Made by a program: the position numbers and the translations under genes. Source: Symbiodinium natans (lineage: Eukaryota; Sar; Dinophyceae; Suessiales; Symbiodiniaceae). From it: DNA of 62,000 bases. Shown here in pieces: positions 49,109 to 58,112 of the stretch. The stretch lies in contig CAJNDS010002130.1 in NCBI GenBank assembly GCA_905221605.1, positions 500,001 through 562,000 on the forward strand. Reading direction: 5' to 3'. Below the pieces are notes generated by a model. The model saw only the letters and a list, made by a program, of their open reading frames with translations, did not search any database and was not told the origin of the DNA. Numbering within the stretch: position 1 is the stretch's first letter; each line of letters opens with the position of its first letter.

Positions 49109-49561
49109 ATGCTTAGTGTCAGAGGCTCAGGGGCGTTCGGCGTAGGTTTGGCTGTGCGTTTAGTGTGGAGGCCTTGGCTGAGCCAGATGCCTCCCTGGTT
49201 TGGGTCCCTGACCCCACGCGCGACATGCAAAAAGCCAGTTGAGCTTGAGTCGTTGGCGGCTTACCACTACTATAGGGCTCAGAAAATTTCAGGTTTGGAG
49301 GCTCGAGCCCTGCCCTGCATCACGGGCAGTAGGCGGGACGTTGTGGAGTTTGCGGAGGCTAAGCCCAGACGAGCCAAGAGTGACAATCAGGGCTTGGGGC
49401 TTCGGAAGTGGAGGTGGCTTGGGGTCCCAATGTTTACCATGGTTTACTGCAGCCGTCATGAGGTTATACGCGTTTCGAGCTCTCCCACTACCGCAAAAAA
49501 GAAAACGGCTTGTGTTCTCTTCATATTAGTTTTTTTTATTAGTATTCTCGCGAGCAAATAA
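49109..49561 (+). CDS. Open frame of 150 codons
   Basis: Contains PVELESLAAYHYYRAQKISG, EFAEAKPRRAKSDNQGLGLR and a hydrophobic C-terminus (VLFILVFFISILASK) that runs into AT-rich DNA. May be one to three exons in the same frame (AG-GTTTGG near 49291 is a possible border). No family recognised. Confidence 0.45.
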   Translation: MLSVRGSGAFGVGLAVRLVWRPWLSQMPPWFGSLTPRATCKKPVELESLAAYHYYRAQKISGLEARALPCITGSRRDVVEFAEAKPRRAKSDNQGLGLRKWRWLGVPMFTMVYCSRHEVIRVSSSPTTAKKKTACVLFILVFFISILASK

Positions 49562-49896
49562 AAAGAAGTGAGCTCGCGGGTTTCGTTCGTGCGTGAAATG
49601 AGTTCATGCGCTCACTTGTTTCACGCGTTCACTTATGATTAATAAGTCTATTTCACTTACTCTCTTCACTTAATATAGTCTGGGCGTCCGTGAAGAGAGT
49701 AGTTAGACTCCCGAAGCATATTATTATTACGGTAATATCATTGTTGATCGTATGAAGATAGAAGTCCTTTAATAGGAAACTTCACAGGTGAGCAAAAGGA
49801 TGTGATGAATGTGAAGAAAAGGTCAATGGCGGCTTGTAAAGAGAATCCTGCAGAGGATCCCAGAAGTGCCGCCTCAGAGATTCTTTGGCAAGCCCA

Positions 49897-50095
49897 GGGT
49901 TTAGGGTTTAGGGTTTAGGGTTTAGGGTTTAGGGTTAGGGTTTAGGGTTTAGGGTTTAGGGTTTAGGGTTTAGGGTTTAGGGTTTAGGGTTTAGGGTTTA
50001 GGGTTTAGGGTTTAGGGTTTAATTAGGGGTTTAGGGGTTTAGGGGTTTAGGGGTTTAGGGGTTTAGGGGTTTAGGGTTTAAGGTTTAGGGCTTCG
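49897..50095. repeat. TTTAGGG array passing into TTTAGGGG octamers
   Basis: About 18 TTTAGGG units, then AATTAGGGG and six TTTAGGGG 8-mers, then heptamers again. Confidence 0.95.
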
Positions 50096-50543
50096 TGTTG
50101 GGGAGTTGGTGTTGGAAGCTTTAGGACTTCAGGGGACCCTAGCTTCTGGCAATCCGTCGCCAGTGGAAGCTGCACTTGCGTGGTATCTCTGCACTGCGCG
50201 GCAGCCTTCGAGATGCTAGCCATTGTCTGAAGGTGCACGCTATGCCTGAAGCTTCTTACTAAAGCCCTAAACCCTAAGCCCGAAACTCGCTTGACCCAAC
50301 AGCTTAAGGCCTCTGAGTCTAAAGCGTCTCTGCGGCCTAAGCCAAGACTTGTCAAGGCGAGAATGAGAACCACCCGGACACCCCTCAGGCAGTGCGCGAG
50401 CAGGCATGGGAAACCCTTGCAAGCCCAAAAGGCCCAAAATCCTGCACCCTAAGCCCCCCCCCCCCAAAAACCAAAATAAAATCAAAGAGAACTAAACCCT
50501 CCTTAAACCCTAATCCCCAAGACCTAAAAATCCTAAACTCTAG

Positions 50544-50636
50544 AAGCCTTTGAGCCCTACTTGGAAGCCCTGGGCCTTCCGGACCCTGGTCTGACCGCCG
50601 CGTGCGGAGTAAAGTTGAAATTCCAAAGGCTGCAGG
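50544..50636 (+). CDS. Candidate internal exon
   Basis: CTCTAG acceptor, then FEPYLEALGLPDPGLTAACG and VKLKFQRLQ, followed by GGGTTTACC. Mixed composition. Function unknown. Confidence 0.45.
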
Positions 50637-50797
50637 GTTTACCAGTATCTGACAAGTTTCGGGTTCAGTTTCGGGCTTACGGTTCATGCTCTGCAAAAGA
50701 AAGCCGCAGTTTTTTTGGGGGGTGGAGCTTCCTAGGTCTGGAGACAGCACTCGCACGTGTAGCTCGAGAATGTCGGCACATGTCGCATGGTGTGCAG

Positions 50798-50887
50798 GCG
50801 CATCCGTCCAGAAGATACTACACCCCAGATGATGACGATGAGGGGGAGGGCGAGGAGAGTTGCTGGTTTGCTTTCGCTGTCGGTTAG
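50798..50887 (+). CDS. Candidate terminal exon, acidic
   Basis: GTGTGCAG acceptor, then AHPSRRYYTPDDDDEGEGEE, SCWFAFAVG and TAG. May follow the exon at 50544 in the same gene. Confidence 0.45.
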   Translation, partial: AHPSRRYYTPDDDDEGEGEESCWFAFAVG

Positions 50888-50995
50888 GCCAGTCACTATT
50901 GCGCTTGCAATGTCAACCCAATGCCAGTCGTTTCATGACTCCCCCTAAGCTTTAAACTCTAAACCCTAAATCCTAAACCCTGAACCTCTGTTTTG

Positions 50996-51085
50996 TAGGG
51001 TTTAGGGTTTAGGGTTTAGGGTTTAGGGTTTAGGGTTTAGGGTTTAGGGTTTAGGGTTTAGGGTTTAGGGTTTAGGGTTTAGGGC
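50996..51085. repeat. TTTAGGG array
   Basis: Twelve perfect units. Confidence 0.95.
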
Positions 51086-51250
51086 TCAAGGAGCTGCCGG
51101 CTTAAAGATGAACGCACAACCTCTTGGGGTCTGGCACGGTCCATAAGGCCTTTAACGCGTGCCAATCCCCCCCCCCCCCCCACAAACGCCCGGTGGTCGC
51201 TTTTGTAATCCGGAGGGGGGCCGCCTTATGAGGAACAAAATCTGCTTTAA

Positions 51251-51556
51251 TTGCTAGGGGGGTTTTCGGTTCCTGAGTTGCTTGACCATTGCTTGGGGCC
51301 TCGTTTTTCTCGCCAAAACCTGTTCCCAGCGCGCACTCCGTGGTTCGCAAGTCGTGCTTTCACCGCGCTCCCGTCTCACGTTTATCGCATGGAAAGCATG
51401 GTAGGGACACACGTTTCGGCCTCGCGTTGGAAGGGTTCATGCGTCCGTTGCAGAATTGTATTCACCATTCGCGGTCTTTCGTATCGTGCTTCCGCCGCGG
51501 TCTCGAACAGTCGTGAAGTTTGGGTTTTCGTAAGCTTGTCACGGAGCTTGTTCTGA
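51251..51556 (+). CDS. Open frame of 101 codons, with antisense alternative
   Basis: Plus frame contains GFSVPELLDHCLGPRFSRQN and VRCRIVFTIRGLSYRASAAV. The minus strand 51621-51382 also reads a 79-codon, charged frame (EKQKQTLQNKLRDKLTKTQT). I cannot decide which, if either, is translated. Confidence 0.3.
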   Translation: MLGGFSVPELLDHCLGPRFSRQNLFPARTPWFASRAFTALPSHVYRMESMVGTHVSASRWKGSCVRCRIVFTIRGLSYRASAAVSNSREVWVFVSLSRSLF

Positions 51557-51627
51557 AGCGTTTGCTTTTGCTTTTCGGCGCAACTACTTGTCATAGTCCT
51601 GCACTTTCGGGCACTCTTCATATGGGG

Positions 51628-51726
51628 GTTTCCGAAATTAGGGGTACCTTATTGGGGTCCTTATTATAAGGGGATCCTACGCTTTGGGGATCTATTTTAG
51701 GGATCCCTTATTGTCGTAAGCCTCCA
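51628..51726 (+). mobile_element. Introner-like element, family A
   Basis: GTTTCCGAAATTAGGGGTAC ... TTGTCGTAAGCCTCC; the inner CTTATTATAAGGGGATCCTA matches the 321-419 copy closely. Confidence 0.55.
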
Positions 51727-51784
51727 TGTACACTGCGATGCCGTCCTACAACAGCTGACAGCCCCATGCCACAGCGCCTTAGGG

Positions 51785-51893
51785 CTACTATTTGCTTAAG
51801 AACCCCCAAACCATTGGAAAAATAGTCCCTTTATTGCCCTTTTAAGGAATGATAGTTTTATATCATTGTTGTGGGTTCTTATGCAAATAGTAG
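51785..51893. mobile_element. Short TIR element, family J
   Basis: CTACTATTTGCTTAAGAACC at left and GGTTCTTATGCAAATAGTAG at right (19 of 20 bases pair). 109 bp; T-rich centre. Single copy noticed. Confidence 0.65.
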
Positions 51894-52296
51894 AAAGAGG
51901 AGCCTCCACTTCTCAACAGCTCCACCCGAGGGAGCCGATCCCAGGCCGGTGACGGGCAGAATGCCCCAGGGCCCACAGAGCGTAGGGTCCCTAAACCCTA
52001 AACCCTAAGCCCTAAACCGTAAATCCGAAACCCTAGACCCCTGAACCCTCCAACTTGACATGAGTATAATTCTAGTGGGCAATGTGGAGTATGAGTAAAG
52101 GCAATGATGTTGTGGTTCTTTGGGGGGGAGGCTTGGGGGCCTAAAGGCGGGGCGCGGCAGGGCAACTTTGAGCCCACCTTCGTCGTCTCTTTAGGGTTTA
52201 GGGTTCGGGGTCTTTTGGGTTTAGGGTACGTAGTAGAGTCGTAGCGTACTTTCTTTCCTTTTTTCATCGCCGCAAGTCATATGTAACCCACGACAG

Positions 52297-52353
52297 ATGA
52301 AAATCTTTGAAGCCCGGAACCGACAAGAGAATGTCAAGCCCGGGGGCCCTTAA
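52297..52353 (+). CDS. Short ATG frame
   Basis: MKIFEARNRQENVKPGGP to TAA, just before a TTTAGGG array. Charged; too short to be sure. Confidence 0.3.
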   Translation: MKIFEARNRQENVKPGGP

Positions 52354-52410
52354 GGGTTTAGGGTTTAGGGTTTAGGGTTTAGGGTTTAGGGTTTAGGGTT
52401 TAGGGTAGCC
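52350..52410. repeat. TTTAGGG array
   Basis: Eight units. Confidence 0.95.
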
Positions 52411-52756
52411 GCCCTAGCCCTAAGCTTTCTGAGCCCCCTTCAGCCCTAGCCCATATGGTGGTGGATTAAACATGCCTGCTCCCAAAATGATTCTATATTT
52501 GACCTTTCAAACCGATGAGAGGCCTCGCTGATTTCCCAGAAGGACCTTTAGATCAACTAGACATCTAGATCAACTCCCATTTATGTTCAGGCGTCTGACC
52601 ATATCCCTAAACCCTAAACTTAAACGCTAAACCCTAAACCATAGACCCTAAATCCCCAAATCCCTCGGCGCAGGGCCCAGACCACGGATCCGGACTCGAC
52701 CCCTCCACTTTGCGTCCTGCTCCTCAGGGGCCGGCTGCCCAGAAGGATCCCGCATA

Positions 52757-52890
52757 GGATAGGGTTTAGGGTTTAGGGTTGAGGGTTGAGGGTTTAGGGT
52801 TTAGGGTTTAGGGTTTAGGGTTTAGGGTTTAGGGTTTAGTGTGTAGGGTTGAGGGTTTAGGGCTTAGGGTTTAGGGTTTAGGGTTATGGT
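52757..52890. repeat. TTTAGGG array with GGGTTGA variants
   Basis: About 17 units with interspersed GGGTTGA and GTGTAGG variants. Confidence 0.95.
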
Positions 52891-53514
52891 GATGCAGGCT
52901 TTTAGGCCGCAGGGTCTAGGGTCTGTGCGGCGTAGGGTGGGCGGAGTGGGCGTTAGCGTCAGATTTCGTGGGCATGGGCATGTGCCTCGAGGGAATGGTT
53001 GCTCAAGTAAAGCAACTTCGCGTTTCCTTGTTGTTGCACCACTTTGGTGCGGTGTTTTCACAGCTTGTAATGTGCAAGAACGGGTGGGTGGAGAGCATTG
53101 TGGGCATCAGAAGCACTGCCCGCCCTCAAGATAAGCGGTGTCCTTGAAGTGCTTCCCAAATTCTTAAGCTCTAAACGCCATCGGGAATCAGCGTCCGTTG
53201 CATGTGTTCAGGCGTACGTTGCCAAAGCATTGCAGCAAAACGCAGGCAGTTGCACACGCGTTGACTATGATGATTACTTGGGTGGTCTCGGCGTAGGCGC
53301 TTCGCACTTTTCTCGGCCTAAGCCTCCAAGGTCACTCCCGCCAAGGACGGACACATCCAGTACTGTGCGCAGAGCTTAGTTCAGAGTTGGACCCTGGACC
53401 GTCAACTACCCTAAGCTCTCCACAGCGCGCAAGCTGCTGAGGCCTGACAAGCCAAGCACATCTTCTATGGCGGCGTGCGGGCCCTGGCTGGTGGAGAGAA
53501 ACGAGCAAGACTGA
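52886..53514 (+). CDS. Candidate multi-exon coding stretch
   Basis: Frame a (52886-53134) contains GCSSKATSRFLVVAPLWCGV. Frame b (53098-53379) contains LKISGVLEVLPKFLSSKRHR, VACVQAYVAKALQQNAGSCT and VDYDDYLGGLGVGASHFSRP; after one in-frame TAG (53377) it continues to 53514 as VGPWTVNYPKLSTARKLLRP..., so an intron ending CTTAG at 53379 is plausible. This array-free stretch is one of the most gene-like in the window. Function unknown. Confidence 0.5.
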
Positions 53515-53539
53515 AGCAAGCCACAACAAGATCTTAGCA

Positions 53540-53725
53540 ATGGTAAACAGTTCTCGCCTCACGCTGTCCATCTGCTGTTGCCAGTGGCTGATATGGAAAC
53601 ACAAAGTATCCTTTCATACTGATGAAATTAATGGCCTATATATACATTTAGTTCCCGAAAAGATGCATAATTTTTCTGCAGGGCTTCTCTACGGGCTTGT
53701 AAAAGGTAAGATGGAAAACCCGTAG
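53540..53725 (+). CDS. Candidate exon with ATG, 61 codons
   Basis: MVNSSRLTLSICCCQWLIWK, then SFHTDEINGLYIHLVPEKMH and a GLLYGLVKGKMENP end before TAG. TTTTTCTGCAG at 53673-53683 could be an acceptor for the last part. More AT-rich than its neighbours. Confidence 0.45.
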   Translation: MVNSSRLTLSICCCQWLIWKHKVSFHTDEINGLYIHLVPEKMHNFSAGLLYGLVKGKMENP

Positions 53726-53743
53726 AATTCGCTCGTGTAGGAG

Positions 53744-53805
53744 GTGTTCATGCAAAAAGCCCGTATCCCTTATCTCGTTCTCGACCGAAAGAGACTTGCT
53801 CCTAG
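53744..53805 (+). CDS. Candidate exon ending at a family G introner
   Basis: FMQKARIPYLVLDRKRLAP open to CCTAG, where GTGGGATAAGGGGGACCC begins. Confidence 0.45.
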
Positions 53806-53903
53806 GTGGGATAAGGGGGACCCTTAAAAGGGAACCCCTTCTTAACCTTATTCAGAGGGTCTATATCCCCAAGGGTCCCCCTAACCCTAAACCCTACTTG
53901 CAG
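53806..53903 (+). mobile_element. Introner-like element, family G, internally deleted
   Basis: GTGGGATAAGGGGGACCCTT ... CCCTAAACCCTACTTGCAG. Shares AAAGGGAACCCCTTCTTAAC and TTATTCAGAGGGTCTATATC with the 22.2-kb copy but lacks ~25 bp between them. Confidence 0.6.
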
Positions 53904-53963
53904 AAACAAAAGCTCTGCATGAGCTGCAATGTCTGCTCGTTTTTCGGAGCTCGAGAGTCTTGA
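53904..53963 (+). CDS. Candidate exon after family G introner, Cys-rich
   Basis: CTTGCAG acceptor, KQKLCMSCNVCSFFGARES then TGA. CxxCxxC pattern. Phase with the upstream exon was not reconciled. Confidence 0.4.
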   Translation, partial: KQKLCMSCNVCSFFGARES

Positions 53964-53994
53964 GCCTATGCACCCGAAACCCTCAACCCGAATT

Positions 53995-54060
53995 AGGGTT
54001 TAGGGTTTAGGGTTTAGGGTTTGGGGTTTAGGGTTTAGGGTTTAGGGTTTAGGGTCTAGG
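53995..54060. repeat. TTTAGGG array
   Basis: About nine units with one GGGGTTTA variant. Confidence 0.95.
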
Positions 54061-54174
54061 ACACGCAGAAGGGAAAGCTCCTCCCAAAAAGCCCTCTGGG
54101 TGCGCTTGAGGCCTTCGGGCCTCCGGGACGACCCCTTCATGACCGGAAGGAAGCTGGAGGTCGCCAAGTGGAGG

Positions 54175-54275
54175 ATTTAGGGTTTAGGGTTTAGGGTTTA
54201 GGGTTTAGGGTTTTAGGGTTTTAGGGTTTAGGGTTTAGTGTTGCATTTAGGGTTTAGGGTTTAGGGCTTAGGGTT
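54175..54275. repeat. TTTAGGG array
   Basis: About 12 units with GTTTTAGGG 8-mers and a short GTGTTGCATTTA interruption. Confidence 0.95.
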
Positions 54276-54473
54276 GAGCCCTCAACCCGGTTTAGGGGGG
54301 TTTTGGGGGTGTCGGGGGTGTCTGGCGGGCAGATGCCTCCTTGCCACGACAGCTCTCAGAACGAAGACTCGGAAGCGCAGGGTACAGGGAGATCTTAAGT
54401 CACCGAACTTGTCCAAGCCTAAACCCCCCGCACATTTTCAGCGACAACCCCAAACCCAACGATATATACGGGG

Positions 54474-54572
54474 GTTTTCGACATTAGGGGTGCCTTCTTG
54501 GGGTCCTCATTATATGGGAATCCTACTATTTGGGGGTGTATATTAGAGTCCCTTCTTTCCGTAAACCGCCAA
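54474..54572 (+). mobile_element. Introner-like element, family A
   Basis: GTTTTCGACATTAGGGGTGC ... CTTTCCGTAAACCGCC. Inner TATATGGGAATCCTACTATT matches family A. Confidence 0.5.
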
Positions 54573-54573
54573 A

Positions 54574-54680
54574 TATACATATTTCTCCATTGTGGTGGTG
54601 AGGCCTTCCCGGAGCGGGGTTCCCCACCACCATCTTCCGAGCCAGTGCCACGTGGGGCGCTGAGAGCAGGGGTTGGTTGA
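54574..54680 (+). CDS. Candidate exon after family A introner
   Basis: Open as HCGGEAFPERGSPPPSSEPV then PRGALRAGVG, TGA at 54678. Confidence 0.4.
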
Positions 54681-54786
54681 GGTGTTCTCAGGGTGTGGGG
54701 TTTAGGGTTTAGGGGTTTAGGGTTTAGGGTTTCGGGTTTAGGGTCTAGGGTTTCGGGTTTGAATCACATGTCTCTAGCCCGCTTCC

Positions 54787-55026
54787 GTGGGACCTCGCTC
54801 TGGCAGCTATGCCGCCTGCGCCATGTTCCACACCCTAGGAGCTTGTGACAGCAACCCATCGTGTGAACTGGCTTCCGTGGGCGGACGTTTAGTCAAGATG
54901 CAGCGCCGCAGCAGCCCAAAAGCCGTACTTGCGCCCAACAACTTCGTGCCACGGAAGGCCGACACCCGTAAAAGATCCCAAGGCTACGAGGATCCGCCTG
55001 CTTCCTCCAAGGCAGTGCGGTCTTGA
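54787..55026 (+). CDS. Open frame of 79 codons
   Basis: SYAACAMFHTLGACDSNPSC, then KMQRRSSPKAVLAPNNFVPR and RKRSQGYEDPPASSKAV to TGA. Cys-containing start and basic middle. A second frame overlaps the end. Function unknown. Confidence 0.45.
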   Translation: MGPRSGSYAACAMFHTLGACDSNPSCELASVGGRLVKMQRRSSPKAVLAPNNFVPRKADTRKRSQGYEDPPASSKAVRS

Positions 55027-55286
55027 AGCTTCAGAGATTGGGGTGGGGGGCGGGGGGTGTGCGTGTGTTCGAAATTCGGGTTCCCCTCCAATAGTTCTAA
55101 ACCGGCCGACTTTCTCCAGGAATCCTAACCTCTCAGCCGTTAAAGCCCTAGACCCTCAACCCTGAACACCCCTAAGCCCTAAACCCTAAGCCTTAAAACC
55201 CGAAACACTTTACTTCGGCCTTGGGATCTAAGGTTGAAGGGCTTGTGGCTTCGAGGGTTCCCCGAACCTTTGCCACTAAACTCTTA

Positions 55287-55420
55287 GTTACATGGTCCCT
55301 TACCATGGGCCCTTAAATGGGGGTCCCCTTATATACCCCTCCTATACCCTATAAAACCCAAGGGCCCAGAATTAGAACCAGTCCAGGGGCCGTATTCAGG
55401 GACCATGTCGCTACCCTCAG
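55287..55420 (+). mobile_element. TIR element, family K
   Basis: GTTACATGGTCCCTTACC at left, AGGGACCATGT then CGCTACCCTCAG at right; GT...AG borders if both are used. Confidence 0.5.
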
Positions 55421-55482
55421 ACAAGCGCATTCCTTGTAAGGGAATATCCCGACTTTTTCCCAGTTCCCTATACTATACCCTA

Positions 55483-55695
55483 TACCCCAAACCCCAAACC
55501 CCAAACCCCAAACCCCAAACCCCAAACCCCAAACCCCAAACCCCAAACCCCAAACCCCAAACCCCAAACCCCAAACCCAAACCCCAAACCCTAAACCCGA
55601 AACCCTAAACCCTAAACCCTAAACCCTAAACCCTAAACCCTAAACCCTAAACCCTAAACCCTAAACCCTAAACCCTAAACCCTAAACCCTAAACC
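55483..55695. repeat. CCCCAAA block followed by CCCTAAA block
   Basis: About 13 CCCCAAA (TTTGGGG) units in a row, then about 15 CCCTAAA units. The frames on both strands across this are translations of the repeat. Confidence 0.95.
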
Positions 55696-55698
55696 TTA

Positions 55699-55804
55699 CT
55701 CATGAAACCCGACTCTGCCGCTGCGGCAGGGGGACCCCAGGCCGCCAGAGGGCTCCCTTCCAAACAAGCCGGGGGGCCTAATTCATCCCGGGCAGGCTGG
55801 GCAG
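55699..55804 (+). CDS. Candidate exon after heptamer array
   Basis: LMKPDSAAAAGGPQAARGLP then SKQAGGPNSSRAGWAG, donor GCAG-GTTTGTGG. Ala/Gly-rich. Confidence 0.4.
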
Positions 55805-55939
55805 GTTTGTGGCTTCAGGGTGTGGGGGGGGCCTAAACCCTGAACCCTGAACCCTAAACCTTCTAACTTTTAAACCCTAAACCCTGAACCCTAAACCCTA
55901 AACTCTAAACCCTAAACCCTGACTCACGTTCAGGGTTTC

Positions 55940-56185
55940 GTGCGTTCAGGGTTTTGGGGTTCCAGGGTCGGCAGTCATGCCCAGATGGCTCCACGACATC
56001 CTGGTAGTTCCGGTTCGGGTCCGGCAAACGCCAGTCCCTTCTTTGGCGTCGGGGAGCCTCTGATAGTGTATCTTATAAGGTTTTATGCAAGTGTGATGAG
56101 TCATGGATGCATAGATGGTACAGAGTATAGGTTACAGACTATCGATCTTGATACAAAGTGCATATATACATATATAGGTAGATAG
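55940..56185 (+). CDS. Open frame of 81 codons
   Basis: First part APRHPGSS...NASPFFGVGEPLIV looks coding; from about 56075 the DNA is AT-rich (TATATACATATATAGG) and more likely intron. Between the exon candidates at 55.7 and 56.2 kb. Confidence 0.35.
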   Translation: MRSGFWGSRVGSHAQMAPRHPGSSGSGPANASPFFGVGEPLIVYLIRFYASVMSHGCIDGTEYRLQTIDLDTKCIYTYIGR

Positions 56186-56212
56186 GTATGCCATATTGCA
56201 TGTCCGTCCCAG

Positions 56213-56359
56213 GTGGGAGTGGCCCCCCTGGTGCCTCAACTTCAAGTCGCCCAACATAGAGGTTCGGCCGTGCTCGCCAACCTGGAAAAGATGTTTGCGC
56301 AGCTGTCTGGTCAATATTGCCCGTGCCTCCTAATCGATGTTGACGAGAATCTCCAGTAG
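56213..56359 (+). CDS. Candidate exon, possible thioredoxin-fold segment
   Basis: CCGTCCCAG acceptor (to 56212), 48 codons then TAG. The second half (NLEKMFAQLSGQYCPCLLID, then VDENLQ) has the spacing of a thioredoxin-like helix followed by a beta strand ending in a V/I-D-V-D-E-N motif. The CxxC active site would lie in another exon and was not found, so this is only suggestive. A minus-strand frame overlaps. Confidence 0.4.
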   Translation: MGVAPLVPQLQVAQHRGSAVLANLEKMFAQLSGQYCPCLLIDVDENLQ

Positions 56360-56826
56360 GGGTCCTGCTCGAAAGTTGGCTGGTCCGGCTATGCAGGTCT
56401 GGGTATTCGATGACGATTGCAACGTGGGTAGGCCAGCCCGCTTGTGCTGCACTGGCCTTCCGCCCCGCACCCCTCACATGCACCTTGTGCAGTCACGCCA
56501 TGATGGCAGAACCCCATGTGTGTCATTTGGAAGCCGTCGTCTTAAAGTTGTCATCGTTGTCGTGTTATATAGACTGACTAGTAAGGTCCAGTGGCTGGAA
56601 GGGAGCAACTTGCGCAACTCAAGATGCTTGTGTTCTCAAGCGGTGGCGTAGCGGCCGTCAAGAGACCCGTTCGGCTTAGCCGATGTCTTCCCGTCTTGCT
56701 CAGGTGGGTATCAGCTCAGCCGCAAAGCCGTGTTGTTGACAAGGCACATCTTCGCACGAGGGTTGCATGGGCTGCAACACACTGTTGTAGCTGAGAGTTT
56801 GGAGGGCTCCACCATTTGGAAATGCT

Positions 56827-57030
56827 ATGGTCCAAGTTGACTTAGGTCAGCCGTCGAAGCTGACCGTAGGAGAGAGTTATTCCTGCTGTTGCGCATTCGA
56901 AAAAAGCTCTCCCCCAAAAGCCTCGTCTTTCTCACCTGCGCAGACCGGCCGCGACGCATACCTCTGCGCAGAGTACCTGTGGGACGGCGAGTACTATGTC
57001 CAGGATCCTGAAGACTTCCCACACCTTTAG
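56827..57030 (+). CDS. Candidate terminal exon
   Basis: 67 codons to TAG; the final part after a CTGCGCAG acceptor (56943) reads TGRDAYLCAEYLWDGEYYVQ then DPEDFPHL. Acidic/aromatic end. May be the 3' end of the gene containing the 56.2-kb segment. Confidence 0.5.
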   Translation: MVQVDLGQPSKLTVGESYSCCCAFEKSSPPKASSFSPAQTGRDAYLCAEYLWDGEYYVQDPEDFPHL

Positions 57031-57067
57031 TATATGTAAGATTATATTCTATATTGTACATTATGTC

Positions 57068-57138
57068 TGTATGTATGTATGTATGTATGTATGTATGTAT
57101 GTATGTATGTATGTATGTATGTATGTATGTATGTATGC
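57068..57138. repeat. (GTAT)n microsatellite
   Basis: About 17 perfect ATGT units immediately after the terminal exon. Confidence 0.98.
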
Positions 57139-57169
57139 AATTATGTAACTATGTAATTATGTGTGTATG

Positions 57170-57375
57170 GGTGTATGGAATGGCATGGTATGGCATGGCA
57201 TGTCATGGTATGGCATGGCATGGCATGGTATGTAGTGTAGTGTTACTTGTGTAGTGTAATGCAATGAAATGTAGTGTAATGTAATGTAAGGTAAGGTAAG
57301 GTGTTGTAATGTAATGTGATGTGATGTACTGTGATGTAATGTAATGTAGTGTACTGTACTGTAAGGTAATGCATG
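57170..57375. repeat. Degenerate GGCAT / GTAAT simple repeats
   Basis: ATGGCATGGT units then GTAATGTAGT units, decaying from the microsatellite. Confidence 0.9.
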
Positions 57376-57675
57376 TACATCTTTTTTTGTCTGGTGTTGC
57401 TTTAAGCCTTCACAATCCCTCATGATGTGGCCTCAGCCCCCTTTCCTTTGTTAACTTCCTTTCAGGACTTCGGGCCGCAACATGCGGGGGGCCCCGGTGT
57501 TTGGGGTGCCGCCCGCTGAAATCAGTCAAAATGAGGGCTTAGGGTGTGGGGTTTAGGGCCTGGGGGTATGCCAAACCCGACCCCGAACGCCGCACTGTCC
57601 AAACCCTGTGGCCTGAAGCCCTAGACTCTAGACCCCAGAGTCCACAACCGAAGCAACCTATGTTTACTTAACTGA

Positions 57676-57798
57676 TCGCAACCGGAGGTCCGAAAGAAGG
57701 GCGAGATGCGAACCGTGTTGCAAGCGCTTACGCAGGCGCCATGCCTTGTGGCTCTCTTGCGGATGGAAGTTTCGAAGTTCTCCTCAGGATTGTTTGGG
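57676..57798 (+). CDS. Candidate internal exon, 41 codons
   Basis: Open from after TGA (57675): SQPEVRKKGEMRTVLQALTQ then APCLVALLRMEVSKFSSGLF, ending at GGGGTTTAGGG. Helical and balanced. Second frames are also open. The upstream segment 57466-57519 (DFGPQHAGGPGVWGAAR, TTTCAG acceptor) may be a separate terminal exon. Confidence 0.45.
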
Positions 57799-57957
57799 GT
57801 TTAGGGTTTAGGGTTTAGGGTTCAGGGTTTAGGGCCCCCAAAGCAACCCTAAACCCTCAATCCTAAACCCTAAAGCGTTGCCCCTGCCAGTCTGAACCTG
57901 CGGGAAGCGTGGAGTTGGATGCCACGAAGGCAAGGTTCTGTTTGCTTGTACTTTTAA

Positions 57958-58045
57958 CCTTTAGGGTTTAGGGTGTATTTAGGGTTAATTTATGGTTTAG
58001 GGTTTAGGGTTTAGGGTTTATTTTGGGTTTAGGGTTTAGGGTGAC
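57958..58045. repeat. Degenerate TTTAGGG array
   Basis: About eight units interrupted by GTATTTAGGGTTAATTTATGG. Confidence 0.9.
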
Positions 58046-58112
58046 TACCCACGAGCCTTTAGGATTAGGCATACTTTAGGGTTTGGGGTTCAGTAGCCCG
58101 GGGCTTAGTACC

